This document shows positions 52,531-61,754 of a stretch of 64,000 nt of DNA, piece after piece. Source of the DNA: Lachnospiraceae bacterium (GTDB taxonomy: Bacteria > Bacillota > Clostridia > Lachnospirales > Lachnospiraceae); contig SVEF01000001.1 in the NCBI GenBank assembly GCA_015057585.1, positions 376,994-440,993 on the forward strand, in the 5' to 3' direction. The number at the start of each line of letters is the position of its first letter. Position 1 is the first letter of the stretch. The position numbers were made by a program, and so were the translations under genes. The notes below the pieces were generated by a model, which had not been told where the DNA came from, did not search any database, and was given only the letters and a program-made list of their open reading frames with translations.

Positions 52531-54282
52531 TCATTGTACAATCTCATCGTTTCTTTCTATTCCCAAATAAGGCAGTATCCGTTCAAATACTTCTGCAATG
52601 ACAGGCGCCGCAATCGTTCCTCCGTAATACAGTCCCTCCGGTTCGTCAATAATTACCATGGCAATCACTTCCGGATCCTCTGCAGGTGCAAACCCGATAA
52701 AGGAGGCTATGTATTTCTTACTGCTTCTCGGCAGTTTTTCCGAAGTGGCTGTCTTTCCTCCAATCCGAAAACCCGAAACAAATGCCTTATTTCCGGTTCC
52801 TGTGGATACAACCTGTTCCAAAAGATAACGCATAGTTTCGGAGGTTGTGCCATCTACCACTCCGCTTTTTCCCACCCCATCGATTACTTTTATCGTTTCT
52901 CCGGCCGGATTCACAATCTTTGTCACAAAATGCGGAGTCACTTCTATGCCCCCGTTGATAATGCTGCTTACAGATGTCAACAAACGTAACGGTGTAATCT
53001 GAAATGACTGTCCGAACGAAACCGTAGCCAGTTCCACTTCTCCGATGGCATCGATATGATGCATAATGGCACCTGCTTCTCCAGGAAGATCGATCCCTGT
53101 TTTTCGAAACAGTCCCAAACGGTCAAAGGATTCATACAGCCGTTCTTTTCCAAGTCTTGAACCAATTTCCATAAATGCCGGATTACAGGAATTCTTGATG
53201 GCATCTACAAAGTTTTGTGCACCATGCCCGTTTGTCTTATGGCATCGGATTCTCCGATCCGCCACGATTTTATAACCCGGACAATAAAAACGGTCCTCTA
53301 ACGACAGACAGTCATGCTCCAGTCCTGCCGTAGCCGTAATGATTTTAAATGCCGATCCCGGCTCATACGTATCACTGATACAGGAATTTCTCCACATCTG
53401 ATTCAGGCGGTTTGTCTTTTCCTCCTGTGTCAATTCCCCCTCATCCTCACTCAAATAAAACGCAGTCAGTTCATACGGCTCATTCAAATTATACTCCGGC
53501 ACATTTACCATCGCATATATTTCCCCGTTTTTGGGATTCATTACAATCAGACTGACGTTTTTTGCTCCTTTTGCTTCCAACACCTTTTGTGCCGTCTGTG
53601 TACAATAACTCTGAATCACTATATCCAAAGAAGTGTACAAATCATTTCCGGGAATCGGTGTTACACGATTCTCCGCTGCATCCTCCAGTTCAGTCCCCTG
53701 CGCTGTTGTCATCGTCAGGATTTTCCCGTTGATTCCTCTTAACCAATAATCATATTTTACTTCCAGGCCAAGAATCCCCTGATTATCACTTCCCGTAAAT
53801 CCTAATACTTTGGAGGCAAGCGTATCATACGGATACCATCTTTTATAATCCTCGTCCACCATGACGCCATCCAGTTCATATTCCCTGATACGGTCTGCCG
53901 TCTCTTTTTCAATATTCGTTTTTATAATTTCTATTGAAGAAATTTTTTCTACTCGTTTTCTTAAATATGCCTCACTCAGCCCAAGTTCCTTTTCCAGAAC
54001 CGATATTACTCTTTCCCTGTCGGTCATCTGACTGTAAATAACCGATACCGTACACACCGGACGGTTATCTGCTAAAACCTGATCGTTCCTGTCGTAAATT
54101 TTGCCGCGTTCTGCTTTTATCACACGTTCACGTTCATGAAGGTCCTGTGCCGCATCAGAAAGATGATCCGCGGAGACGATCATAAGATAAAAAACTCTTC
54201 CTATCAAAACCAACGCAACCACAAAAACCACAAAAAGGACAAGTAAAAGACTACGTTTTTGAAACGTTTTCAAAAAAGCCAT
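52531..54282 (-). CDS. Class B penicillin-binding protein, SpoVD-like
   Basis: A 583-residue transpeptidase with one N-terminal membrane helix, a dimerisation domain (residues 45-200) and a penicillin-binding domain. SxxK is Ser310-AFK, SxN is SCN in NSCNPAFM, but the third motif reads KTA (Lys510-Ala512) rather than KTG. No C-terminal PASTA domain is seen. The position beside murD and an FtsW/SpoVE gene suggests the sporulation PBP SpoVD; it could also be the division PBP. Confidence 0.88.
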   Translation of the reverse strand: MAFLKTFQKRSLLLVLFVVFVVALVLIGRVFYLMIVSADHLSDAAQDLHERERVIKAERGKIYDRNDQVLADNRPVCTVSVIYSQMTDRERVISVLEKELGLSEAYLRKRVEKISSIEIIKTNIEKETADRIREYELDGVMVDEDYKRWYPYDTLASKVLGFTGSDNQGILGLEVKYDYWLRGINGKILTMTTAQGTELEDAAENRVTPIPGNDLYTSLDIVIQSYCTQTAQKVLEAKGAKNVSLIVMNPKNGEIYAMVNVPEYNLNEPYELTAFYLSEDEGELTQEEKTNRLNQMWRNSCISDTYEPGSAFKIITATAGLEHDCLSLEDRFYCPGYKIVADRRIRCHKTNGHGAQNFVDAIKNSCNPAFMEIGSRLGKERLYESFDRLGLFRKTGIDLPGEAGAIMHHIDAIGEVELATVSFGQSFQITPLRLLTSVSSIINGGIEVTPHFVTKIVNPAGETIKVIDGVGKSGVVDGTTSETMRYLLEQVVSTGTGNKAFVSGFRIGGKTATSEKLPRSSKKYIASFIGFAPAEDPEVIAMVIIDEPEGLYYGGTIAAPVIAEVFERILPYLGIERNDEIVQ

Positions 54283-54343
54283 AATGCATCCGCTTTCTTT
54301 TCTTATCCTTTTATTGTATTATATTAAATTTCTGTTTATGTAC

Positions 54344-56272
54344 TTATTGCATAATTACATCGGCTGTTGCTTCATCATTTTCCGGCAGATAGTCCGGATT
54401 ATCAATCTCATTGGTCAAAATATCTTCTTCCGCTACCGATTCAATATAATACCTGATTTCGCCTTCCGGATATATTTTGAGATACGGAAGTGCTTCCTCC
54501 AAAATGGAAGCTGCCAGCGTAGAGGCCGTGGCCGACTTTGACATCATCTCTTCATCATGCGCCTCATCCACCACAACATAAATTACAATTTTTCTTCCGT
54601 CTGCTTCTACAAACCCCAGGAAAGAAACCAGATTCTTTCCGTCTTCACGCGGATACTTCTGGGCAGTTCCTGTTTTTCCTCCAATCAGATACCCTCCTAC
54701 CTGTGCTTTTTTCGCTGTTCCGTCCGTCACCGTAAGATACATGGTTTCTCGTATGAAATTACTGGTCTCCAATGATACGGTTTTCAAAACCTCTACCGGT
54801 TCTATCTTTTTTATAGTGGCTCCGGCAGCGTTTTTGATCGCCTTTACCACATGCGGTTCGTAATAGGAACCTCCGTTGATCAAGGATGCAAATGCTGATG
54901 TCATTTGTACCATATTCACAGTAAATGATTGTCCGAAGCTACTGGTCGCAAGTTCTGTCACATTCAGATTATCAATATCAATCAAGGCTCCTGTTGTTTC
55001 ACCCGGCAAATCAATCCCGGTCTTTCTTCCCATTAGAAAATGCCTTTGGTAAAAGTAAAACATTTCCCTTCCTTCTTCTGCTGCTATCTGCATCAAAGCA
55101 TCATTACAGGAATACATTAAGGTCTGCGCCAGACTGATTTTTCCGTGTCCACGTTGATTACTGCAACGAATACTGATGGTTTCACCAAATGTTTCTTTGC
55201 CATCACACACATATTCCGAATCCGTAGTGGCAATATGCTCTTCCATCGCCGCCGATACGGTAAAAGGTTTAAACGTAGAACCCGGTTCATATGCATCACT
55301 GATACAGAAATTTCTCCAAATTGCATACATCGCATTTAGCTTTTCTTCCGAAGACAGTTCCGCCAGCTCCTCTTCCGTATAAAAAACAGATAAATCTCTC
55401 GGTTGATTCAAGTCATAGCCGTAATTGGACTGCATGGCAAGAATCTCACCGTTGTCAGCATCCATCATAACTACACCAACATTTTCGGCACCGATTTCAT
55501 CCATAAAACGCTCTACGTATTTTTGTACCACTCTTTGCACATTGATATCAATCGTAGAAACAATCTGATTGCCGTCCTGCGCTTCTTTTACATTTTTCTG
55601 GATATCCAGGCTTGCGTCATAATAGACATAGGTGCGACCATTAATTCCGACCAGTTCATCGTTATAATACTGCTCAATGCCATAGGTACCAACATCACCG
55701 GATACCGTAAATCCAATGATATGTGACGCTATTTCCTTAAACGGATATGTTCTTTTGTACTCCTCTTCAAACCACACACCGTTGATTTTTTCCGCCTCTT
55801 CCTCCGAAAGTCCTTTTACATACGTATCAAATGCTTCTCTTTCTTCGTACGACAGTTGTCTTTTTAATACAACATAAGCACTGTTCTTCTTTTCTACAAG
55901 AATAGAATGAAGTTCCGACTTATCCAAACCGTATACTACAGCCAATGCTTCCACTGTCGGCTCTTTACTTTCTTCTTTTGCATTCAATACTTTCGGATCC
56001 AGAATCAGATGATACATCATGTTACTGGTAGCCAGAACCTGTCCGTTTCTGTCCACAATATCGCCTCTTTTGTACGGATTTATGGAGGACACATAACTTT
56101 GTTTTGCCAGTGCACTCTTTTCATACTTATCTTCCTGTGACAAAATAGCAAGACGTACAATCAGAATAAGACAAAAAAACGCAAAAAGGCCATAAACAAA
56201 TTTAAGGCCAATATGCATTCTTGGTGTCAGTTTTTTTATTTTTTTTCTTTTTTGTTCTAATCGTTGTTCCAT
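54344..56272 (-). CDS. Class B penicillin-binding protein, PBP2B/FtsI-like
   Basis: A 642-residue class B PBP: cytoplasmic tail, one helix (about residues 22-44), dimerisation domain and transpeptidase domain with Ser332-TFK, SCN and the standard KTGT motif. It is longer than its neighbour at 52531. No PASTA domain is visible, unlike Bacillus PBP2B, and the tail is acidic (YLPENDEATAD). It follows the ftsL-like gene by 20 bp, the ftsL-ftsI order of division clusters, so it is the probable divisome transpeptidase. The 54283-54343 gap holds a TATAAT-like stretch but no clear -35. Confidence 0.9.
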   Translation of the reverse strand: MEQRLEQKRKKIKKLTPRMHIGLKFVYGLFAFFCLILIVRLAILSQEDKYEKSALAKQSYVSSINPYKRGDIVDRNGQVLATSNMMYHLILDPKVLNAKEESKEPTVEALAVVYGLDKSELHSILVEKKNSAYVVLKRQLSYEEREAFDTYVKGLSEEEAEKINGVWFEEEYKRTYPFKEIASHIIGFTVSGDVGTYGIEQYYNDELVGINGRTYVYYDASLDIQKNVKEAQDGNQIVSTIDINVQRVVQKYVERFMDEIGAENVGVVMMDADNGEILAMQSNYGYDLNQPRDLSVFYTEEELAELSSEEKLNAMYAIWRNFCISDAYEPGSTFKPFTVSAAMEEHIATTDSEYVCDGKETFGETISIRCSNQRGHGKISLAQTLMYSCNDALMQIAAEEGREMFYFYQRHFLMGRKTGIDLPGETTGALIDIDNLNVTELATSSFGQSFTVNMVQMTSAFASLINGGSYYEPHVVKAIKNAAGATIKKIEPVEVLKTVSLETSNFIRETMYLTVTDGTAKKAQVGGYLIGGKTGTAQKYPREDGKNLVSFLGFVEADGRKIVIYVVVDEAHDEEMMSKSATASTLAASILEEALPYLKIYPEGEIRYYIESVAEEDILTNEIDNPDYLPENDEATADVIMQ

Positions 56273-56292
56273 GCCGCCTCACCTGAGTGTCA

Positions 56293-56760
56293 TTATTCCG
56301 GAATATCCTGATACTGTCTGAAATATCCTGTATCCTGATAATCGTAATAAATGACTTCGTTATTGTTAGGATATACCATACCCAATACTCCTACCGCCAT
56401 CTGATATATGTACTCCAAATCTGCCACTTCACTGTCAAGGACTGCTTCCATGGCATCATTTTCCTTGGAAACAGAAGAAATTTCCGATTCCAATCTGTCA
56501 ATTGCCTTATCAAGCTGTGTCAAATCAGACTGCACCATTAAATACGTGATGCACATATAAAAAGTCATCGAAATCGTCACTGCCAACAACAGCATCGAAA
56601 AAATATCCGCTCCGATACCGGTTCTTCTTTGCTGCTTCGGTTGCTGTTGCTCTATAGGCCTTGGACTGATTACTTCCTGTGGCGACGCTTGCGTATTCAG
56701 TTTTCTTGCCGCAGATCCGTTTTCATATCCTATTGTATATCGATACTTTCTCTCTTCCAT
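56293..56760 (-). CDS. ftsL: FtsL-like division protein
   Basis: A 155-residue bitopic protein: a basic N-terminal part with Gln/Pro-rich stretch (RPIEQQQPKQQRR), one helix (about residues 53-75) and an extracellular coiled coil (DKAIDRLESEISSVSKEND). Between rsmH and the FtsI-type PBP this is the slot of FtsL. FtsL proteins diverge strongly, so the call relies on size, topology and position. Confidence 0.75.
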   Translation of the reverse strand: MEERKYRYTIGYENGSAARKLNTQASPQEVISPRPIEQQQPKQQRRTGIGADIFSMLLLAVTISMTFYMCITYLMVQSDLTQLDKAIDRLESEISSVSKENDAMEAVLDSEVADLEYIYQMAVGVLGMVYPNNNEVIYYDYQDTGYFRQYQDIPE

Positions 56761-56792
56761 AACTTCCTCCCGTCTGTTTTTACCAGACTCTA

Positions 56793-57734
56793 TTATTTCT
56801 TTTCAAAGATTCTCAATTTTGCGCTTTTTGACCGGGAATTCATTTGAAGTTCCTCTTCTCCAGGCAAAATCGGTTTTCTTGTAATTACTTTTCCTTTACT
56901 CTTCTTTCCGCATACACAAACCGGAAATTCTGCCGGACAGGTACACGGATTTTCGTTTTCCTTAAACTTCACCTTAACGATACGGTCTTCCAGAGAATGG
57001 AAGGTGATAACACAAAGTCTTCCCCCCGGTGCCAGTAAATCGATCATGGTATCGAGTGTATTTTCCAACACCTCAAGTTCCCGGTTTAACTCTATTCGGA
57101 TTGCCTGAAATGTTTTCTTTGCCGGGTGTCCGGTGTTCATTCTGATTTTTGCAGGAATTGCTGCTTTTATAGCCTCAACCAGTTCAAATGTAGTCTCAAT
57201 CGGCTTCTCACTTCTCATCCGCACAATATGCTTTGCAATGTTTTTTGCAAACTGGTCCTCCCCGTAATCGCGAATCATCCGGAACAGTTCCATTTCGGAA
57301 TACCCGTTTACAATATCTTTTGCTGTTTTATCCATCCGGTCATCCATACGCATGTCAAGCGGCGCATCCACCTTGTAAGTAAAGCCACGCTCCGCCGTAT
57401 CCAGTTGATAAGACGATACACCCAGATCAATCATAATTCCATTGACCTTGTCAATGCCCTCTTGCCTTAACACTTCTGCAATTGCCTCATAGTTGCTTCG
57501 CACTATGGTTACAAACGGATATTTTGCAAGGCGTTCTGTCGCCACTGCAATGGCATCTGCATCCTGGTCGATTCCGATAAATCTTCCGCTTCCCTGCAAT
57601 CTTTCACACACATGTCCGGCATGTCCTGCACCGCCAAGCGTTCCGTCTACATAGATTCCACCCGGTGTTACACACAATCCATCCACTGTTTCATGTAATA
57701 ATACTGAAATATGTTTAAAGTCCGGTGTTTCCAT
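56793..57734 (-). CDS. rsmH: 16S rRNA (cytosine1402-N4)-methyltransferase
   Basis: SAM-dependent methyltransferase of 313 residues acting on C1402 of 16S rRNA in the P site. The N-terminal [13 protein letters not shown] and [12 protein letters not shown] loop and the later [12 protein letters not shown] and [17 protein letters not shown] are diagnostic. It follows mraZ by 23 bp. Confidence 0.97.
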   Translation of the reverse strand: METPDFKHISVLLHETVDGLCVTPGGIYVDGTLGGAGHAGHVCERLQGSGRFIGIDQDADAIAVATERLAKYPFVTIVRSNYEAIAEVLRQEGIDKVNGIMIDLGVSSYQLDTAERGFTYKVDAPLDMRMDDRMDKTAKDIVNGYSEMELFRMIRDYGEDQFAKNIAKHIVRMRSEKPIETTFELVEAIKAAIPAKIRMNTGHPAKKTFQAIRIELNRELEVLENTLDTMIDLLAPGGRLCVITFHSLEDRIVKVKFKENENPCTCPAEFPVCVCGKKSKGKVITRKPILPGEEELQMNSRSKSAKLRIFEKK

Positions 57735-57757
57735 TTACCTTCCTCCCGCTTCCTGTG

Positions 57758-58186
57758 TTAAAAACTGAGACCATATTCTGACATGTGTTCTGCAATTTCA
57801 TCCATATCATCGTAACAATCGTTCTTTTCCCAACGTTCTTTACTCCAAATCTCAATTTTACTGAGTACTCCGATAAAAAGAACTTCCTTTTCCAGCCCCG
57901 CCTGCTCCCTGAGTTTTGCAGGAATCAGGATTCTGCCCTGCTTGTCCACTTCGCACGAAACAGCTCCGGCCATAAAGTAACGTTGTAATCTTCTTGCATC
58001 TTTGTTTCCCGGGAGTCCTCTTAAACCTACAACAAAATTCTCCCACTCTTCGTTCGGATATAAGAAAAGGCAGCCGTCCAGTCCCTGAGTTACTACAAAA
58101 TTATCTCCCAACTGTTCTCTGAACTTTGACGGTACGATAATGCGTCCCTTTTCATCAATTGAATGATTATATTCACCCATGAACAT
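57758..58186 (-). CDS. mraZ: Transcriptional regulator MraZ
   Basis: A protein of 142 residues with two AbrB-like/MraZ halves, starting MFMGEYNHSIDEKGR and repeating the DxxGR motif as EVDKQGRILIPAKLR. MraZ forms a ring that binds tandem repeats at the division operon promoter and represses it. ATG at 58186 is set by an AAAGGTGG site and by the usual MFMGEY start; the longer frame adds 23 unlikely residues. It is the first gene of the dcw run here. Confidence 0.96.
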   Translation of the reverse strand: MFMGEYNHSIDEKGRIIVPSKFREQLGDNFVVTQGLDGCLFLYPNEEWENFVVGLRGLPGNKDARRLQRYFMAGAVSCEVDKQGRILIPAKLREQAGLEKEVLFIGVLSKIEIWSKERWEKNDCYDDMDEIAEHMSEYGLSF

Positions 58187-58231
58187 GCAGCTCACCACCT
58201 TTCTTCCTTCGTTCTTTTGTGAGGTTTTGCT

Positions 58232-58286
58232 CCATTTCACTCCACAATCCCCCACTCACTACCATTTTCATCCCCATTCTACCCCA
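58232..58286 (-). promoter_or_regulatory. MraZ operator: six TGG repeats
   Basis: On the minus strand TGG occurs at 58234, 58244, 58254, 58264, 58276 and 58286 (5' ends), spaced 10, 10, 10, 12 and 10 bp. This in-phase array spans the -10 hexamer, part of the spacer and the leader of mraZ. MraZ is known to bind tandem TGG/GTG-type repeats at about one helical turn. Confidence 0.75.
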
Positions 58287-58304
58287 CTTTATCCAAAAAA
58301 TCAA
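58276..58304 (-). promoter_or_regulatory. mraZ (dcw operon) promoter
   Basis: Minus strand: TTGATT, 17-bp spacer, TAGAAT. The first TGG repeat lies within the spacer and the second at the end of the -10, so MraZ binding would compete with RNA polymerase. The leader is about 85 nt. Confidence 0.7.
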
Positions 58305-58326
58305 TACTTTACACATAAAAAAGCGC

Positions 58327-58361
58327 AAAAAAAGTGGCATATTCCAACGAATATGCCACTT
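58327..58361 (-). terminator. Terminator of lgt
   Basis: AAGTGGCATATTC and GAATATGCCACTT form a perfect 13-bp stem with a 4-nt loop, followed on the minus strand by a run of seven Ts (58333-58327). The stop of lgt is 13 bp upstream. Confidence 0.9.
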
Positions 58362-58373
58362 ATACATATAATT

Positions 58374-59279
58374 TTAAAATTCTTCATCCAAAAAGAAGTT
58401 TTTCGGCAGATTTTTCAATTCCGTATGCTGCCTTTGATAACAATTATAAAACACATAACAGCCAAACATCATTGTTGTTATTGCAAAAATCTGTTCAAAG
58501 GAAATCCTTCCGATGACTCTTGTTGTATCCAACCGGATAAATTCTGTAATAAAATTAAGGACACTGTATCCAACCAGATAACTCCCCAGCACAAGTCCGT
58601 AGATTTTCTGACGTTTATATACAATCGCAATCAATGCGTATAATATCATAAGTCCGACAATTTCATAAAGAAACAACGGATGCACCTGAATGTAATCACC
58701 ACGGATCATTTTGGCATTTCCGGCCGCTATCGACTGTTGCACATCGATATCTGCAACCGCGACCTGCATCGCAAATCTGCCTCCGGAATAGGTCCCAAGG
58801 TTTGTTCTTCCAAAGAAATCCCCCACCTTTCCGATAATCTGCCCGAATAAAACACCCAGCAATGCCGTATCACAGGTTTTCAGCCAGGATATCCTTCTTT
58901 TCCTGCAATACACATAAGAAATAATCAACCCGGTCGTCAATGCACCCATGAAAGACATTCCGCCCTGACTGAGCGAGAACATCTGTGCCGGAGCATCTTT
59001 GAAGTACCACCAGTGAAAAATAACATATGTGATTCTGGAACCGATGACCGCACCTGCCACCACACGGATAGCCAGATCAAGATACGTTTCTGTATTCTGT
59101 TTTGTTTTTTTTGCAAGACTTTCCACAATAAGCAATCCGAGAATGAGTGAAACAGCAATCAATATGCCGGAAAATGAAATCGTAATACCGAAAATTTCAA
59201 TTCCTTCCATCAAATGCTCCAATCCCATTTTAAATCCCGGAAATCTTATTGCCCCGTCCGCTGTCAGTCGTATACCCAA
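58374..59279 (-). CDS. lgt: Prolipoprotein diacylglyceryl transferase
   Basis: Membrane enzyme that attaches diacylglycerol from phosphatidylglycerol to the lipobox cysteine; it would modify the two lipoproteins encoded in this window. Seven helices are seen, with the family segments IRFPGF, GGMSFMGALTTG, FGQIIGKVGDFFGRTNLG and HPLFLYEIVG. The GRxGNF box appears in altered form (GKVGDF). A TTG start at 59279 (or 59285) is inferred: AGAGG lies upstream, and the IRFP block is upstream of the first good ATG. Divergent from E. coli but consistent with clostridial Lgt. Confidence 0.85.
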   Translation of the reverse strand: MGIRLTADGAIRFPGFKMGLEHLMEGIEIFGITISFSGILIAVSLILGLLIVESLAKKTKQNTETYLDLAIRVVAGAVIGSRITYVIFHWWYFKDAPAQMFSLSQGGMSFMGALTTGLIISYVYCRKRRISWLKTCDTALLGVLFGQIIGKVGDFFGRTNLGTYSGGRFAMQVAVADIDVQQSIAAGNAKMIRGDYIQVHPLFLYEIVGLMILYALIAIVYKRQKIYGLVLGSYLVGYSVLNFITEFIRLDTTRVIGRISFEQIFAITTMMFGCYVFYNCYQRQHTELKNLPKNFFLDEEF

Positions 59280-59300
59280 ACGCAATTTCCTCTTATCTCA

Positions 59301-60398
59301 TTAAACATTGAAACGGAACAATACCACATCGCCATCCTGCACCACATATTCTTTTCCTTCGGAACGTACAAGACCTTTTTCTTTTGCAGCATTAAAACTT
59401 CCGCACTCTGTCAAATTATCATAACTTACGATTTCTGCACGGATAAATCCACGCTCAAAATCACTGTGAATCTTTCCGGCTGCCTGAGGCGCCTTGGTTC
59501 CTCTGGTAATGGTCCATGCCTTTGTTTCCTTCGGACCTGCTGTCAGGTAACTGATTAAGCCCAGTGTATGATAACTTGCACGAATCAGTTTTTCCAGTCC
59601 GCCTTCTTTCAGACCAAGTTCTTCTAAGAATTCCTTCTTATCCTCTTCGTCGAGTTCTGCGATTTCCTGTTCAATCTGTGCGCTGATGACAAATACTTCC
59701 GAGCCCTCCGTCGTCGCATATTCCTGCACGCTTTTTACCATAGGATTATTTGCGCCATCATCCGCAAGATCGTTATCTTTTACATTTGCCGCATATATCA
59801 CCGGTTTTCCGGTCAACATGTTGTACTGGGAGTAAAATTCTTCCTCTTCCTCATCCAGACATTCAAACGTCTTTGCCAGTTTACCGTCTTCCAGATGTTT
59901 CATCAGACGCTCTATCATAGCAGCTTCTTTAGCCAGTGCTTTATCGTTTTTTGCTCCCTTGATGACTCTGGAATTTCTTCTTTCCAGAACTTCCATGTCA
60001 GAGAAAATAAGTTCCATATTGATAGTCTCAATATCTCTGACCGGATCTACAGAACCATCGACATGGATAATGTTGGAATCTTCAAAGCACCGAACCACAT
60101 GCACAATGGCATCAACCTCACGAATATTGGCAAGAAACTGGTTTCCAAGACCTTCTCCTTTTGATGCACCCTTTACCAGACCGGCAATATCTACAAATTC
60201 CACCACAGCCGGCACTACCTTTTCCGAATCATATAACTTTCCAAGAACATCCAGTCTTTCATCCGGAACCGCAACAATGCCCACATTTGGGTCAATGGTA
60301 CAGAACGGATAGTTTGCAGATTCTGCTCCTGCCTTTGTCAAAGAATTAAATAATGTACTCTTGCCGACATTCGGCAAACCAACGATACCTAGCTTCAT
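59301..60398 (-). CDS. ychF: Redox-regulated ATPase/GTPase YchF
   Basis: An Obg-family P-loop protein of 365 residues that binds ATP better than GTP and associates with ribosomes. GLPNVGKSTLFNSLT opens it, FVDIAGLVKGASKGEGLGNQFL is the G3/YchF motif, and a C-terminal TGS domain (AWTITRGTKAPQAAGKIHSDFERGFIRAE) closes it. It is followed by lgt. Confidence 0.97.
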   Translation of the reverse strand: MKLGIVGLPNVGKSTLFNSLTKAGAESANYPFCTIDPNVGIVAVPDERLDVLGKLYDSEKVVPAVVEFVDIAGLVKGASKGEGLGNQFLANIREVDAIVHVVRCFEDSNIIHVDGSVDPVRDIETINMELIFSDMEVLERRNSRVIKGAKNDKALAKEAAMIERLMKHLEDGKLAKTFECLDEEEEEFYSQYNMLTGKPVIYAANVKDNDLADDGANNPMVKSVQEYATTEGSEVFVISAQIEQEIAELDEEDKKEFLEELGLKEGGLEKLIRASYHTLGLISYLTAGPKETKAWTITRGTKAPQAAGKIHSDFERGFIRAEIVSYDNLTECGSFNAAKEKGLVRSEGKEYVVQDGDVVLFRFNV

Positions 60399-60421
60399 TT
60401 TTATTTTCCTTTCTCACTCTC

Positions 60422-61069
60422 TTATTTATCTTTGGACTCCACAACGATAAAGACTCCGTCTGAAAAACTGACAGCGGCCTCTTCCTCTGTAATCTCATTG
60501 CTGATTCCCAAGGTGGTATCCCTAAAAAACGTCTGATGGCTCAAAGAATATTTAAACCCACTCAGAGTAACATTTTTCACACATTCTGTCAACGGAAGCA
60601 GCGAAACATACTTTCCATATTGTGCCTCCTTTTTTATGAAAAAACTACGTTCTTTGAGATATAACTTGTTATTCTCATTGTAAATCACGGCATCCGCCTG
60701 TTGTTTTTTTATTTTCTCCAGCAAAAAAATATTTGCAAGACTGTGGTCCATTCTGGACCCTACCGCACCAAACAGCCTAAGTTGCCTGTATCCGAGCGAC
60801 AATGCCGTTTCTACCGCAAGTTCTGTGTCTGTCTGATCTTTTTCAGGGTTATGCCTTAATATCTTATCTTTTTCATAATATTCTAAAAGCGCTTGGTTTA
60901 CTGTATCAAAATCACCGACAATATAATCCGGAAACAACCTCAGTGTATGTGTCACTTCCAATGCACCGTCCACAACAATCAGACAATCTGTCTCGCAAAG
61001 TTTTAATTCATTTGTGAGAAATTCCGGAGACAATGCGCCTCCGGTTACTATCCACGCTGTTTTTCCCAT
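60422..61069 (-). CDS. Thiamine pyrophosphokinase
   Basis: Converts thiamine to thiamine diphosphate with ATP. The 215-residue protein has the family segments VDGALEVTHTLRLFPDYIVGDFDTV, EKDQTDTELAV and FGAVGSRMDHSLANIFLL (catalytic Asp and ATP-binding residues). It lies 3 bp downstream of rpe in the prkC-rsgA-rpe-thiN run common in Firmicutes. Confidence 0.93.
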   Translation of the reverse strand: MGKTAWIVTGGALSPEFLTNELKLCETDCLIVVDGALEVTHTLRLFPDYIVGDFDTVNQALLEYYEKDKILRHNPEKDQTDTELAVETALSLGYRQLRLFGAVGSRMDHSLANIFLLEKIKKQQADAVIYNENNKLYLKERSFFIKKEAQYGKYVSLLPLTECVKNVTLSGFKYSLSHQTFFRDTTLGISNEITEEEAAVSFSDGVFIVVESKDK

Positions 61070-61072
61070 ACG

Positions 61073-61738
61073 CTATCTTCCAATCAATTCCCCTGCAATT
61101 TGATAAAACCGCTGCACATTTCTTTCAATATTTCCCGAAAAAACAGCCGTGCCTGCAACCAGCACATCAGCACCTGCCCTAAGAATATCAATGGCATTTT
61201 CCGCACAAACACCGCCATCCACCTCTACATGGCATTTCGGATTGACTTCCAGCAGTTTAGCTTTGATTTCCTTTATTTTTTCCAGAGTTTCCGGAATAAA
61301 CTTTTGCCCGCCAAATCCCGGATGCACCGACATTACAAGAACCAGATCCACTTCACTTAAATACGGTAACAGACACTCCGTTTTTGTCTCCGGATTGAGG
61401 GAAATACCGACTTTTTTACCCAATGCCTTAATTTCCCGTATGGTTGCACTGACATCGCTGCATGCTTCCACATGAATGGTAATCAAATCCGCTCCTGATT
61501 CCGCAAATTCTTTCACATAACGGATTGGTTCCCGAATCATCAGATGCACATCAAAAAGAAGCGCTGTGTTTCTTCGGATACTCTTTATCACAGGCATACC
61601 AAAAGAAATACTCGGAACAAAAGCCCCGTCCATGACATCAATATGAAGCCAGTCGGCACCGCCTTGTTCTACTTCTGCTATTTGTCTTCCCAATTGATTA
61701 AAATCTGCAGCAAGAATCGATGGTGAAAGATTAAACAA
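61073..61738 (-). CDS. rpe: Ribulose-phosphate 3-epimerase
   Basis: Pentose phosphate pathway enzyme, TIM barrel of 221 residues, interconverting ribulose- and xylulose-5-phosphate. LSPSILAADF, HIDVMDGAFVPSISFGMPVIKSIR, DVHLMI and VMSVHPGFGGQKF are diagnostic, with the metal-binding His/Asp residues in place. It sits between rsgA and thiamine pyrophosphokinase. Confidence 0.97.
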   Translation of the reverse strand: MFNLSPSILAADFNQLGRQIAEVEQGGADWLHIDVMDGAFVPSISFGMPVIKSIRRNTALLFDVHLMIREPIRYVKEFAESGADLITIHVEACSDVSATIREIKALGKKVGISLNPETKTECLLPYLSEVDLVLVMSVHPGFGGQKFIPETLEKIKEIKAKLLEVNPKCHVEVDGGVCAENAIDILRAGADVLVAGTAVFSGNIERNVQRFYQIAGELIGR

Positions 61739-61754
61739 GTAAATCGCTCCCTTT

